A stretch of 64,000 nucleotides of DNA from the NCBI GenBank assembly GCA_910575005.1, contig CAJTCL010000023.1:1-64000 (forward strand), in the 5' to 3' direction. This document shows positions 45,300-53,316 of the stretch, in pieces. Below the pieces are notes generated by a model that searched no databases, was not told the DNA's origin, and worked only from the letters and a program-made list of their open reading frames with translations. How positions within the stretch are numbered: the first letter of the stretch is position 1; each line of letters begins with the position of its first letter. Source of the stretch: Lachnospiraceae bacterium (GTDB lineage: Bacteria; Bacillota; Clostridia; Lachnospirales; Lachnospiraceae). A program made the position numbers and the translations under genes.

Positions 45300-46891
45300 A
45301 TAGGTAAATAAATATTTTGATGATAGAGAGTATCTAATATGTCTTCTTTGCCATCTAAAAAGTGTATTTCTAAATTTGTAATTTTTATTCCTGATTTTTG
45401 GAGAGTGTCTTTAATATTAGCGAGCTTTTCAAAAAAATTATTTTCAATATTAACATTATAGGATGGGGATGGTTTATAACCTTCCCCATTATTTGTAATA
45501 AATTTATTTAGTTCTTTTCTCAATGTTACAATCTCTGGAGAAAATTGCTTTTTGGGTGTTGTGACTTGCCTCTTACCCAATTTATTACTTATAAATTTAC
45601 CCGTTGCTCCAATGGCTCCTCCTATAGTAATAACACTTGCTATATCTGCGATTATTGGTCGCAAAACATAGAAAACACTTTGGAAATTTGAAATCAAATC
45701 ATAAAATTCACCAGACGAAAAAAAATCAATAACATTGGGTGAATTATGACGGATTTCGATGTGTTTGCTATCCAATGAAATTCCACATTCAATTGTCGCT
45801 TTTTCTAATGCATTTAAAAGTATTGATAATCTTTCGTAATCATCTGGTTCTATATTTGTATGAATTGTAAGAGTTAATACAGGATTATCATTCGGGTTAT
45901 CAAATAATAATTTTTTTATCATCGGAAAATATAAGTAAAACTGATGATATTCTCCTTCCGTTAATTGAGCGTTTGATAACATTGTATTAATTTCTGAGTA
46001 TAAAATAATTCTTTTTTCTCTTGGGACTTTTAATATTTGGGCTGCTTGTATACAGTAAAAATATAAAGAACGAAAATCGTGTAAAATGGCACTTTTTCTA
46101 ATACCAGTTTCATTACATAAATTGGCTAAATCTATCTTATTTTCAACAATATAACAGTTTGTCAACGGAAAATATTGATTTTTAACATTAAAAAAAATTA
46201 TAAAATCTTGAATCATTTCTTTGTATTTTTCCAACTTTATAAATTTAGTAGAAGAATCATGAGACGAAATTTTAATATCATCTGAAGTGTTAAAAATATA
46301 CTGCAATCCGTTAAATGTATAAGGCATTTGGATAAATGGAAGACAAACATTTTTCATGTGTGTATCTTCAAAAAATGCGTAATTTAATGTAAGTTGTCTT
46401 AAATCTATATTTTCGAAAATGTTTTTTCGAAAGCGGCATAATTCAAAATTCGATGATGAGATTTTCGTATTTCTTAATATCCCCGAATAAAATTCTGTTC
46501 CTAAAAAAGAACATCCATATATTTCACTATCTTGTATAGCACAATATGTAAAAGTACTATTTGCAAAATTACTTCCTTTAAAGGAGCAATTTTGAAATAT
46601 ATCTTTTGTAAAACTACAATATTGCATAGAAACATTATCTATTTTGGAACAATAAAAATCATTATCTTTAAAAATAGTTCCATTTCCGCTTACGTTTGTA
46701 AGATCACATTTGTTCCAAATTTCAGATTCAAATTTTGCCTGATAAAAAATTGTACCTTTTAAGTCCTTCGGCATTTCGTCAGCACCTTGACCGGAACTCA
46801 ACTGTCCACGAATATTAAAATCTCTAAAAATATGTTTATATATAGTTGATTCAGCATCTTTAATCTTTATCAGCGAAAATTCTTCAATCAT
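45296..46891 (-). CDS. Pentapeptide-repeat membrane protein in the invertible cassette
   Basis: A 531-residue protein. Residues ~40-190 contain degenerate pentapeptide repeats of the A(D/N)LxX/F type (NCSFKGSNFANSTFTYC, GCSFLGTEFYSG), forming a right-handed beta-helix. The middle (~230-380) is unrecognised. A hydrophobic segment occurs near 415-440 (IIADIASVITIGGAIGAT), then a basic and a helical C-terminus. ATG 46891 follows AGAGGAATAC and is 58 bp inside the right repeat arm. Its stop overlaps the convergent fusion gene by 3 bp. Function unknown; an effector or membrane-acting role is speculation. Confidence 0.65.
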   Translation of the reverse strand: MIEEFSLIKIKDAESTIYKHIFRDFNIRGQLSSGQGADEMPKDLKGTIFYQAKFESEIWNKCDLTNVSGNGTIFKDNDFYCSKIDNVSMQYCSFTKDIFQNCSFKGSNFANSTFTYCAIQDSEIYGCSFLGTEFYSGILRNTKISSSNFELCRFRKNIFENIDLRQLTLNYAFFEDTHMKNVCLPFIQMPYTFNGLQYIFNTSDDIKISSHDSSTKFIKLEKYKEMIQDFIIFFNVKNQYFPLTNCYIVENKIDLANLCNETGIRKSAILHDFRSLYFYCIQAAQILKVPREKRIILYSEINTMLSNAQLTEGEYHQFYLYFPMIKKLLFDNPNDNPVLTLTIHTNIEPDDYERLSILLNALEKATIECGISLDSKHIEIRHNSPNVIDFFSSGEFYDLISNFQSVFYVLRPIIADIASVITIGGAIGATGKFISNKLGKRQVTTPKKQFSPEIVTLRKELNKFITNNGEGYKPSPSYNVNIENNFFEKLANIKDTLQKSGIKITNLEIHFLDGKEDILDTLYHQNIYLPI

Positions 46892-46948
46892 ATGTATTCC
46901 TCTATATTTTTTAAAATGGTAATAACAAATTATTTGTAATTCTTATTC

Positions 46949-47026
46949 CTAAAACCAACGGATAACCCCAAACTATCTACACCATTCCATCTAATTGACG
47001 GATAACTTTCAATTATCCTCCACTCA
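46949..47026 (-). repeat. Right arm of 78-bp perfect inverted repeat
   Basis: The exact reverse complement of 41702-41779. The recombinase gene ends inside this arm (stop 47013-47015). The arms are 5169 bp apart. Confidence 0.95.
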
Positions 47027-47939
47027 CATCCATCCCATTCCGTGGATGCTTCTCTGTCAGTATTGCTTTCTGCTTATGCATAGAGACACTGGTATAAATC
47101 TCCGTAGTGGTAATAGAGCTATGCCCCAACATCTTTTGAATATAACGGATATCTACATCCGCTTCTAACAAGAGTGTAGCAAAAGAATGGCGAAACATAT
47201 GAGGTGTGATATGCATAGAAATTTCCGCCATGTCAACATACTTGTTAATCATAAACCGCACAGACTGTTCTGAGAGCCGATGGCCTAAGCGGTTGATAAA
47301 CAGCCAGCCACTTTTTGTGATTTCCTTTTGGAACTCATTTATATAGGAGGTAATTGCAGAAATTACATCTAAATTACCAATCTGTATCATGCGTTCTTTG
47401 GCGCCTTTTCCCCAAATTAGGATAGAATGATTTTCCATATCAATATCTTGGTATTTGAGATTGCAGAGTTCGGAAATGCGCATACCAGTAGCAAACAAAA
47501 GTTCAATCACTGCAATATCCCGAAGTGCATATTTTTTTTGAAAAGGTGTTGTAGCTTGTTGATAGTGTTGGTAAATAGTAAATAAAAACAACTGAATGGT
47601 GTTGGCAGGAATTATTTTTGGAAGACGTTTCGGTTCACGGTAGGAAATCCGCATTTTGTTAAAGGGGTTGTGTTCCAGGAGATCTTCATATTCTAGAAAA
47701 TGAAAAAATGCCTTAAGGCTGGCAATTTTTCTTTTGGTGGTTTTAGGTTGATACTGTTCATGGAGCATTGCCAGATAAGAAGTCAGGCATTCTTTGGAGA
47801 TGGGATTTTCATAGGTGGAAGCAAACTTTATAAATTGTTTCAAATCAATGCGGTATGCTTTTATCGTTTTTGCGTTCAATTCTTTTTGTGTTTTGCAATG
47901 TATTAAATAATTTTCCTTCAAAATTTCTAATGAATACAT
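47013..47939 (-). CDS. Tyrosine recombinase (XerC/D-like) beside the inverted repeat
   Basis: A 308-residue recombinase, full length for the family. An N-terminal SAM-like core-binding domain (~1-90, KTQKELNAKTIKAYRIDLKQ), then a catalytic domain with Arg in LLFATGMRISELCNL, Lys region in ILIWGKGAKERMI, HxxR in ITPHMFRHSFATLLLEAD, His in LGHSSITTTEIYT and the nucleophilic Tyr within the same segment. All catalytic residues appear intact. AAAGGAG precedes the ATG. The 3' end (MDVSGG and stop) lies in the repeat arm, and transcription points into the cassette. Confidence 0.9.
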   Translation of the reverse strand: MYSLEILKENYLIHCKTQKELNAKTIKAYRIDLKQFIKFASTYENPISKECLTSYLAMLHEQYQPKTTKRKIASLKAFFHFLEYEDLLEHNPFNKMRISYREPKRLPKIIPANTIQLFLFTIYQHYQQATTPFQKKYALRDIAVIELLFATGMRISELCNLKYQDIDMENHSILIWGKGAKERMIQIGNLDVISAITSYINEFQKEITKSGWLFINRLGHRLSEQSVRFMINKYVDMAEISMHITPHMFRHSFATLLLEADVDIRYIQKMLGHSSITTTEIYTSVSMHKQKAILTEKHPRNGMDVSGG

Positions 47940-48122
47940 GTTTTTCTCCTTTGTAAAAGTTTGTAAGTTGATAATTATAAGCTTGAGCCAAATGATTTGC
48001 CGACAGATTCAAATAATTTTAAGTAAAATAGCAAATTATTAAACAAATAAGTATGCTTTAGATTATAAGTTTCCAATATCATAATACAAAATGTCGGTTT
48101 TCTGCAAAACTTTTATATTTTT

Positions 48123-48293
48123 GTAACTATTCAGAACCCATAAAAATGGGAGATAGATTCTTTAAATTTTTTGAAAGAGCCTGTTTCTAATTTTTTATGA
48201 AAGTAATATTTTCCACGCCACAGACGAAAGCTTCTGTTGAGGTGTATGACAGTTTTGCTGGCAAATCTGCAGTTTGGGGCACTGAATAATTAC
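48123..48293 (+). repeat. GTAAC repeat family, copy I (full)
   Basis: 171 bp, from GTAACTATTCAGAACCC to GGGGCACTGAATAATTAC, with GCCACAGACGAAAGCTTC and GTGTATGACAG blocks aligned to the other full copies. Confidence 0.85.
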
Positions 48294-48316
48294 AAATTAT
48301 TTCACAGACCAACAGC

Positions 48317-48346
48317 TTGCCACAGACAGTAAAGTTGTGTTAGAAT
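48317..48346 (+). promoter_or_regulatory. Probable mutY promoter
   Basis: TTGCCA (48317-48322), 18-bp spacer, TAGAAT (48341-48346), about 40 bp before the mutY ATG. Confidence 0.6.
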
Positions 48347-48384
48347 ACTGTCAGCGCAAATTTTGTAGAAACTGAGGATAATTT

Positions 48385-49491
48385 ATGATAGACACATTTC
48401 CATTAGAAAAAATCACAGAGCCGCTGTTGGCATGGTTTCAAGGGCATGCCAGGGTGCTGCCGTGGAGAGAAGAACCAACGCCTTATCGGGTGTGGGTATC
48501 GGAGATTATGCTGCAGCAGACACGTGTGGAAGCAGTAAAGCCATATTTTGAGCGTTTTACGACTGCACTGCCCACAATTCAGGATTTGGCAGAGTGTGAG
48601 GAAGAAAAATTATTAAAGCTCTGGGAGGGGCTGGGTTATTATAACCGTGTGCGGAATATGCAGATTGCGGCAAAGACTGTAATGGAAAAATATGGTGGAG
48701 AACTTCCGGCAGATTATCAGGAACTTTTGAAATTAAAAGGAATTGGACATTATACAGCAGGGGCAATTGCCTCGATTGCCTATCAAATTTCTGTTCCGGC
48801 TGTTGATGGAAATGTCTTGCGCGTAGTAGCGAGAGTGACGGCGGATGATTCTGATATTATGAAACAGTCTGTGCGCACCAAGGTGGAAAACGAACTGCAA
48901 AAGATTATACCAAAAGACCATGCAAGCGCCTTTAATCAGGCATTGATGGAATTGGGAGCTACGGTTTGTCTTCCCAACGGTGTACCAAAATGTGAGGAAT
49001 GCCCTTGGCAGACATTTTGTGAGGCAAAGCGTCTGGATTGTTGGCAGTTGCTTCCTGTTAAGAGCAAAGCCAAACCGAGAAAAATTGAAGAAAAAACAAT
49101 ATTTATCATCCGAGATGGAGAAAAGGTTGTGCTGCACAAGCGTCCGACAAAAGGGTTATTGGCCGGATTATATGAGTTTCCCAATACCAGTGGACATTTG
49201 ACAGAGGAAGAAGCGCTGTTGTGGGTCAAAGAGCAGAAATTGGAGCCGCTCCGTATTCAGAAATTGGAACCCGCCAAACATATTTTTTCCCATGTGGAAT
49301 GGCATATGACGGCTTATGTGATACGTGTAGACGAACTTACCGAAAATAAGGGTGGAATGTTGTTTGTGGAGGCGGCGGATTCTGAGGAACATTATCCCAT
49401 TCCGGCAGCATTTGCAGCTTATACCAAATATGTGCATATTCGTCTGGGCAATGAGAAATATTCTGATCAATCAGATATGATAGATAAATGA
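48385..49491 (+). CDS. mutY: A/G-specific adenine glycosylase
   Basis: A DNA repair glycosylase that removes adenine mispaired with 8-oxoguanine. It has 368 residues: LPWREEPTPYRVWVSEIMLQ with catalytic Glu near 40, helix-hairpin-helix LLKLKGIGHYTAGAIAS near 115, catalytic Asp in VDGNVLRV near 140, and a [4Fe-4S] motif C-x7-C-x2-C-x5-C near 195-215 (one residue longer in the first spacing than the E. coli form). The C-terminal ~120 residues form a NUDIX-like 8-oxoG recognition domain (KGLLAGLYEFPN). Monocistronic, with a hairpin after the stop. Confidence 0.94.
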   Translation: MIDTFPLEKITEPLLAWFQGHARVLPWREEPTPYRVWVSEIMLQQTRVEAVKPYFERFTTALPTIQDLAECEEEKLLKLWEGLGYYNRVRNMQIAAKTVMEKYGGELPADYQELLKLKGIGHYTAGAIASIAYQISVPAVDGNVLRVVARVTADDSDIMKQSVRTKVENELQKIIPKDHASAFNQALMELGATVCLPNGVPKCEECPWQTFCEAKRLDCWQLLPVKSKAKPRKIEEKTIFIIRDGEKVVLHKRPTKGLLAGLYEFPNTSGHLTEEEALLWVKEQKLEPLRIQKLEPAKHIFSHVEWHMTAYVIRVDELTENKGGMLFVEAADSEEHYPIPAAFAAYTKYVHIRLGNEKYSDQSDMIDK

Positions 49492-49493
49492 GG

Positions 49494-49523
49494 GAAAGCC
49501 GATGCATTTCGCATCGGCTTTCA
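49494..49523 (+). terminator. Hairpin after mutY
   Basis: A perfect 12-bp stem GAAAGCCGATGC/GCATCGGCTTTC with a 5-base loop. No strong T run follows, so termination is only likely. Confidence 0.6.
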
Positions 49524-49936
49524 TATGAAAAAGATTTATATAAAAAAGTGAGGATACACTAAGTAAACGGGAGGACCTCGCAGTAATGCAAGGTTATAAA
49601 AAATATTTAGAAATAATGTTTTAGTATATTATTTTCTTAACTGATGTTAGTATATCTGTAAATTGTGACTTCTGTGTGTTAATTATATGAGAATTATGTA
49701 AAGAAAATATGAACAAATTAAGATTACAATAGTAGTTATAATTCAGAAAACATTTTACATAATACAAGAATAGAGATATAATAGTTAAAATCAGATCCAG
49801 ATATTTGTTAGATTGTTTGCTAAATTATGGAGAATATGTTGCTTGTAGCAGCTTTCTAAAGAATGATTATAAGTATATTTATTTATTATAACATATTGAT
49901 AAAAAGTAACAATTAGTGTATGAAATGGAGGACGAG
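49524..49936. other. AT-rich intergenic region before glycosyltransferase
   Basis: No gene, repeat copy or clear RNA is seen. AAAACGGGAGGACCTCG-like sequence occurs near 49565. A promoter for the glycosyltransferase should be here, but several AT-rich candidates are equally good. Confidence 0.4.
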
Positions 49937-50953
49937 ATGAAGTTATTATCAATTGCAATTCCCAGTTACAATTCCCAGGATTATATGGAACACTGTATTG
50001 ATTCCCTGTTAGTTGGCGGTGAGGATGTTGAAATCTTGATTGTGGATGATGGTTCTAAAGATAGGACCGCTGAGATTGCAGACGCTTATGCAGAGAAATA
50101 TCCTACGATTGTAAAAGCTATTCATCAGGAGAATGGCGGACATGGAGAGGCAGTGAATGCAGGAATCCGCAATGCCAGCGGACTTTATTTTAAAGTGGTA
50201 GACAGTGATGACTGGGTGGATGAGGAGGCATATCAGAAGATATTATCCACACTGCGGGAATTATCTGGCGGAAGACAGACTTTGGATATGCTAATCAGCA
50301 ATTTTGTCTATGAAAAAGAAGGGGCAAAGCATAAAAAAGTCATGAAATATACAGGGACTTTGCCAGAAAACAAGATTTTTGGCTGGAATGAGGCGGGACA
50401 TTTCCGCAAAGGTCAATATATCCTGATGCATTCTGTGATTTACCGCACCCAGCTTTTGCGGGAATGTGGTTTGGAGCTGCCTAAACATACATTTTATGTG
50501 GATAATTTATTTGTGTATGTGCCGTTGCCATATGTAAAAAATATGTATTATCTCAATGTAGATTTTTATCGTTACTATATTGGCAGGGAAGATCAGTCTG
50601 TCAATGAATCTGTGATGATCAAGCGAATTGACCAGCAGATTAAGGTCAATAAGATTATGGTTGAGAATGTGGATTTGTGGAAACTTTCCAATCGCAAGCT
50701 GCGCAAATATATGTTTAATTATCTGGAGATTATTACTGTGGTTTCTACCATTATGCTGATTCGTTCTGGAACACGGGAAAATCTGCAGAAAAAAAGGGAG
50801 CTTTGGAAATATTTGAAAGAGTATGATCTACGTCTATTTTGGCATCTGCGGCGTGGGATTATGGGGCAGGCTATGAACTTGCCAGGCAGAAGCGGCAGGA
50901 AAATTTCTGTGGCAGCATATAAGATTTCTCAGAAAGTAGTAGGTTTTAATTAA
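49937..50953 (+). CDS. Family 2 glycosyltransferase
   Basis: A 338-residue GT-A enzyme. The nucleotide-sugar domain is clear: MKLLSIAIPSYNSQDYMEHC at the start, EILIVDDGSKDRTAEIAD near 37, GGHGEAVNAGI near 72 and the DxD-type VVDSDDWVDEEAY near 93. A C-terminal helical region follows, basic and with a hydrophobic patch but no definite membrane helix. ATG 49937 follows ATGGAGGACGAG. The acceptor is unknown; it may act on a surface polysaccharide or glycolipid. No other polysaccharide genes are adjacent. Confidence 0.85.
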   Translation: MKLLSIAIPSYNSQDYMEHCIDSLLVGGEDVEILIVDDGSKDRTAEIADAYAEKYPTIVKAIHQENGGHGEAVNAGIRNASGLYFKVVDSDDWVDEEAYQKILSTLRELSGGRQTLDMLISNFVYEKEGAKHKKVMKYTGTLPENKIFGWNEAGHFRKGQYILMHSVIYRTQLLRECGLELPKHTFYVDNLFVYVPLPYVKNMYYLNVDFYRYYIGREDQSVNESVMIKRIDQQIKVNKIMVENVDLWKLSNRKLRKYMFNYLEIITVVSTIMLIRSGTRENLQKKRELWKYLKEYDLRLFWHLRRGIMGQAMNLPGRSGRKISVAAYKISQKVVGFN

Positions 50954-50963
50954 CTTAAAAAAC

Positions 50964-50992
50964 TTGACAGTTTGAAGAATCTGTTTTATAAT
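50964..50992 (+). promoter_or_regulatory. Perfect-consensus sigma-A promoter of thi operon
   Basis: TTGACA (50964-50969), exactly 17-bp spacer, TATAAT (50987-50992). Transcription should start near 50999, just before the leader hairpin. Confidence 0.9.
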
Positions 50993-51002
50993 TGCAGGCA
51001 GA

Positions 51003-51071
51003 GTGTGAGACAAAGACCACACGAAGGGGTACACCACCGCGGGTGTAGCTTTTCGTGTGGTCTTTTTTTTG
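51003..51071 (+). terminator. Leader terminator/attenuator before thiS
   Basis: AAAGACCACACGAA (51012-51025) pairs with TTCGTGTGGTCTTT (51051-51064), an inner hairpin TACACC/GGGTGTA lies between, and eight Ts follow. GTGTG at 51003-51007 can pair with CACAC at 51018-51022, breaking the terminator, as in an antiterminator. No TPP riboswitch consensus (CTGAGA or ACCTGAT elements) is seen. The hairpin lies downstream of the thi promoter, so it should act on thi transcription rather than only end the upstream gene. Confidence 0.75.
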
Positions 51072-51085
51072 AAAGGAGAATCATA

Positions 51086-51286
51086 ATGAGAGTCAATGGA
51101 GTACAAAAGCAATATTCCTCTGGTCTTACCATCTCAGAGATATTGATGAGAGAAAACTTTGAGAAAGAACGTGTGGCAGTGGAATTAAATGAGGAGATTA
51201 TATCAAAGGATGATTATGATACCACAGTTTTAAAGGACACAGATGTCATGGAAGTGGTCAGTTTTATGGGAGGAGGTTCACAATGA
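51086..51286 (+). CDS. thiS: Sulfur carrier protein ThiS (C-terminal GGGSQ)
   Basis: A 66-residue ubiquitin-like sulfur carrier for thiazole synthesis: [20 protein letters not shown], then [14 protein letters not shown]. The family ends in Gly-Gly, whose carboxylate is adenylated and thiolated. Here two further codons, Ser-Gln, follow before the stop. ATG 51086 follows GAAAGGAG; a frame starting at 50972 would run through the terminator. The stop overlaps the thiG start (ATGA). Confidence 0.88.
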   Translation: MRVNGVQKQYSSGLTISEILMRENFEKERVAVELNEEIISKDDYDTTVLKDTDVMEVVSFMGGGSQ

Positions 51287-52053
51287 AACAAGATACGTTT
51301 ATGTTAGGCGGACAGGAGTTTCGGTCAAGATTTATTTTGGGATCTGGAAAATACAATGTGGAATTAATTCAGGCAGCAGTCGAGCAGGCAGGAGCACAGA
51401 TTATCACGCTGGCAGTGCGAAGAGCCAATTCCAGCAGCGAGGGAAATATTATGGATTTTATTCCAGAAGGAATCACGCTTTTGCCCAATACATCGGGGGC
51501 GAGAAACGCGCAGGAGGCAGTACGGATTGCCAGGCTTTCCAGAGAACTGGGCTGCGGGAATTTTGTCAAGATAGAGATTATGAGAGATTCTAAATATTTA
51601 CTGCCAGATAATCAGGAAACGGTAAAGGCTACAGAATTACTGGTAAAGGAAGGGTTTGTAGTGCTTCCCTATATGTATCCTGATTTAAATACAGCACGTG
51701 ATCTGGTAAATGCAGGAGCGGCGGCAGTGATGCCTCTTGCCGCACCGATTGGTTCTAATAAAGGACTTGCCACAAGGGAATTTATCAAGATATTGATTAA
51801 TGAGATTGACCTTCCGATTATCGTCGATGCAGGTATTGGCCGTCCCTCGCAGGCATGTGAAGTCATGGAGATGGGAGCGGCGGCAGTGATGGCAAATACG
51901 GCAATCGCCACCGCAGGAGATATTCCCAAGATGGCCTCAGCGTTTGGCAAAGCCATTGAAGCCGGCAGGGAGGCTTATCTGTCAGGACTTGGCAGAGTGC
52001 AAGAGAGCGGAGGGGAGGCATCTTCACCATTGACAGGATTTTTAAGGGATTAG
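51283..52053 (+). CDS. thiG: Thiazole synthase
   Basis: Condenses deoxyxylulose phosphate, dehydroglycine and ThiS-thiocarboxylate into the thiazole. It has 256 residues: [13 protein letters not shown] near 13, the Schiff-base Lys region [17 protein letters not shown] near 95-110, [20 protein letters not shown] near 145 and [20 protein letters not shown] near 183. It overlaps thiS by 4 bp. Confidence 0.95.
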   Translation: MKQDTFMLGGQEFRSRFILGSGKYNVELIQAAVEQAGAQIITLAVRRANSSSEGNIMDFIPEGITLLPNTSGARNAQEAVRIARLSRELGCGNFVKIEIMRDSKYLLPDNQETVKATELLVKEGFVVLPYMYPDLNTARDLVNAGAAAVMPLAAPIGSNKGLATREFIKILINEIDLPIIVDAGIGRPSQACEVMEMGAAAVMANTAIATAGDIPKMASAFGKAIEAGREAYLSGLGRVQESGGEASSPLTGFLRD

Positions 52054-52092
52054 AAAAATTTAGATTGTATTGATCAGGGAGGCATACATAAC

Positions 52093-53316
52093 ATGCAGAC
52101 AGATATGCAAAAAAAGGTCAGCCATATGGAGTATATGGAAGATATGGAACAAATTGATTCAGATATATTGGATAAAGTACTGTGCGAAAGAGAAGCATTT
52201 GACGCCAAACATTATACAGAACAAGAAGTAAAGCGGGCATTGGAAAATGATAATCGTACCATAGAGGATTTTGCTGCTTTGCTGTCTCCGGCAGCAGAAC
52301 CATATTTAGAGGAGATCGCTAAGCGGGCAAGGCAGGAAACCGCAAAACATTTTGGCAATTCTGTCTATATGTTTACGCCAATATATATCTCTAATTACTG
52401 TGAGAATCACTGTATTTACTGCGGTTTTAATTGTCATAATCACATTCACCGCATGAAATTAGACATGCAAAAGATGGAAAAGGAGATGGCTGCAATTGCC
52501 AGTTCTGGTTTGGAGGAAATCTTGATTTTAACTGGTGAGAGCCGTGCCAAGTCAGATGTGACATATATTGGAGAGGCCTGTAAGATTGCGCGAAAATATT
52601 TTCGTATGGTGGGGCTTGAGGTATATCCTATGAATTCTCAGGAATATGCTTATCTAAAGAAATGTGGTGCAGATTATGTCACAGTATTTCAGGAAACTTA
52701 TGATACAGACCGCTATCAGACACTGCATCTGTCAGGACATAAGCGGATTTTTCCTTACCGTTTCCACGCTCAGGAGCGTGCGTTGCTGGGGGGAATGCGG
52801 GGCGTGGCATTTGCAGCGCTTTTGGGTCTTTCTGATTTTCGCAAAGATGCCTATGCCACTGGGCTTCATGCCTATTATATTCAGCGCAAATATCCTCATG
52901 CAGAAATTTCTTTTTCCTGTCCCAGATTGCGGCCCATTGTCACGACTGCGGAATCTGGACAGCCGCAAGCGGTACAAGAAAAAGAAGTTTTTTCAGTGGT
53001 TGAGCCATTACGAGGGCAGGAAGTCAGTGAACGGGAACTGATGCAGATCATGTGTGCGTACCGTCTGTTTATGCCTTATGCAGGGCTGACGATTTCCACC
53101 AGAGAACGGGCGGTATTTCGCAATCATGTCATTGGTGTGGCGGCAACAAAAATTTCTGCCGGGGTCAGCACTGGAATTGGAAGCCATTCGCAAGAAATGG
53201 AGGAGCAGGGAGACAGCCAGTTTGAGATTGCTGATCATCGCAATGTACCACAAGTATTTCAGGCAATCAAGGAGCAGGGCTTACAGCCTGTAATGAATGA
53301 TTATGTATATGTCTAA
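52093..53316 (+). CDS. thiH: 2-iminoacetate synthase (tyrosine lyase) ThiH
   Basis: A radical-SAM enzyme that cleaves tyrosine to dehydroglycine for ThiG. It has 407 residues with the CxxxCxxC cluster in YCENHCIYCGFNC near residue 100, LTGESRAKSDVTYI, FQETYDTDRYQTLH and SFSCPRLRPI. GGGAGG lies ten bases before the ATG. The last 20 bases overlap the next gene. Confidence 0.94.
   Translation: MQTDMQKKVSHMEYMEDMEQIDSDILDKVLCEREAFDAKHYTEQEVKRALENDNRTIEDFAALLSPAAEPYLEEIAKRARQETAKHFGNSVYMFTPIYISNYCENHCIYCGFNCHNHIHRMKLDMQKMEKEMAAIASSGLEEILILTGESRAKSDVTYIGEACKIARKYFRMVGLEVYPMNSQEYAYLKKCGADYVTVFQETYDTDRYQTLHLSGHKRIFPYRFHAQERALLGGMRGVAFAALLGLSDFRKDAYATGLHAYYIQRKYPHAEISFSCPRLRPIVTTAESGQPQAVQEKEVFSVVEPLRGQEVSERELMQIMCAYRLFMPYAGLTISTRERAVFRNHVIGVAATKISAGVSTGIGSHSQEMEEQGDSQFEIADHRNVPQVFQAIKEQGLQPVMNDYVYV

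Larger units (their letters stand above)
41702..47026. mobile_element. Candidate invertible DNA cassette
   Basis: The segment between the two 78-bp arms carries only two convergent units: membrane protein plus fusion enzyme on one strand, and pentapeptide protein on the other. Both begin about 60 bp from an arm. A tyrosine recombinase gene abuts one arm. This is the standard layout of a site-specific inversion system. The AT-rich composition suggests that the cassette was acquired. Inversion is inferred from structure and has not been shown. Confidence 0.7.
47940..48384. other. Intergenic region between recombinase and mutY
   Basis: The two genes diverge. It contains repeat copy I (48123-48293) and the mutY promoter (48317-48346). 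The first ~180 bp are AT-rich and should include the recombinase promoter, which I could not place with confidence. Confidence 0.5.

Noticed and set aside
41702-47026. The 78-bp inverted repeats as transposon ends
   Set aside because: No transposase lies inside, the recombinase gene lies outside the arms and runs into one, and both flanks partly resemble each other. This fits site-specific inversion better than transposition.
50993-51085. TPP riboswitch before thiS
   Set aside because: The core TPP sequence elements are not seen, and the leader is too short for the full aptamer. Only a terminator-like hairpin with a possible alternative pairing is present.
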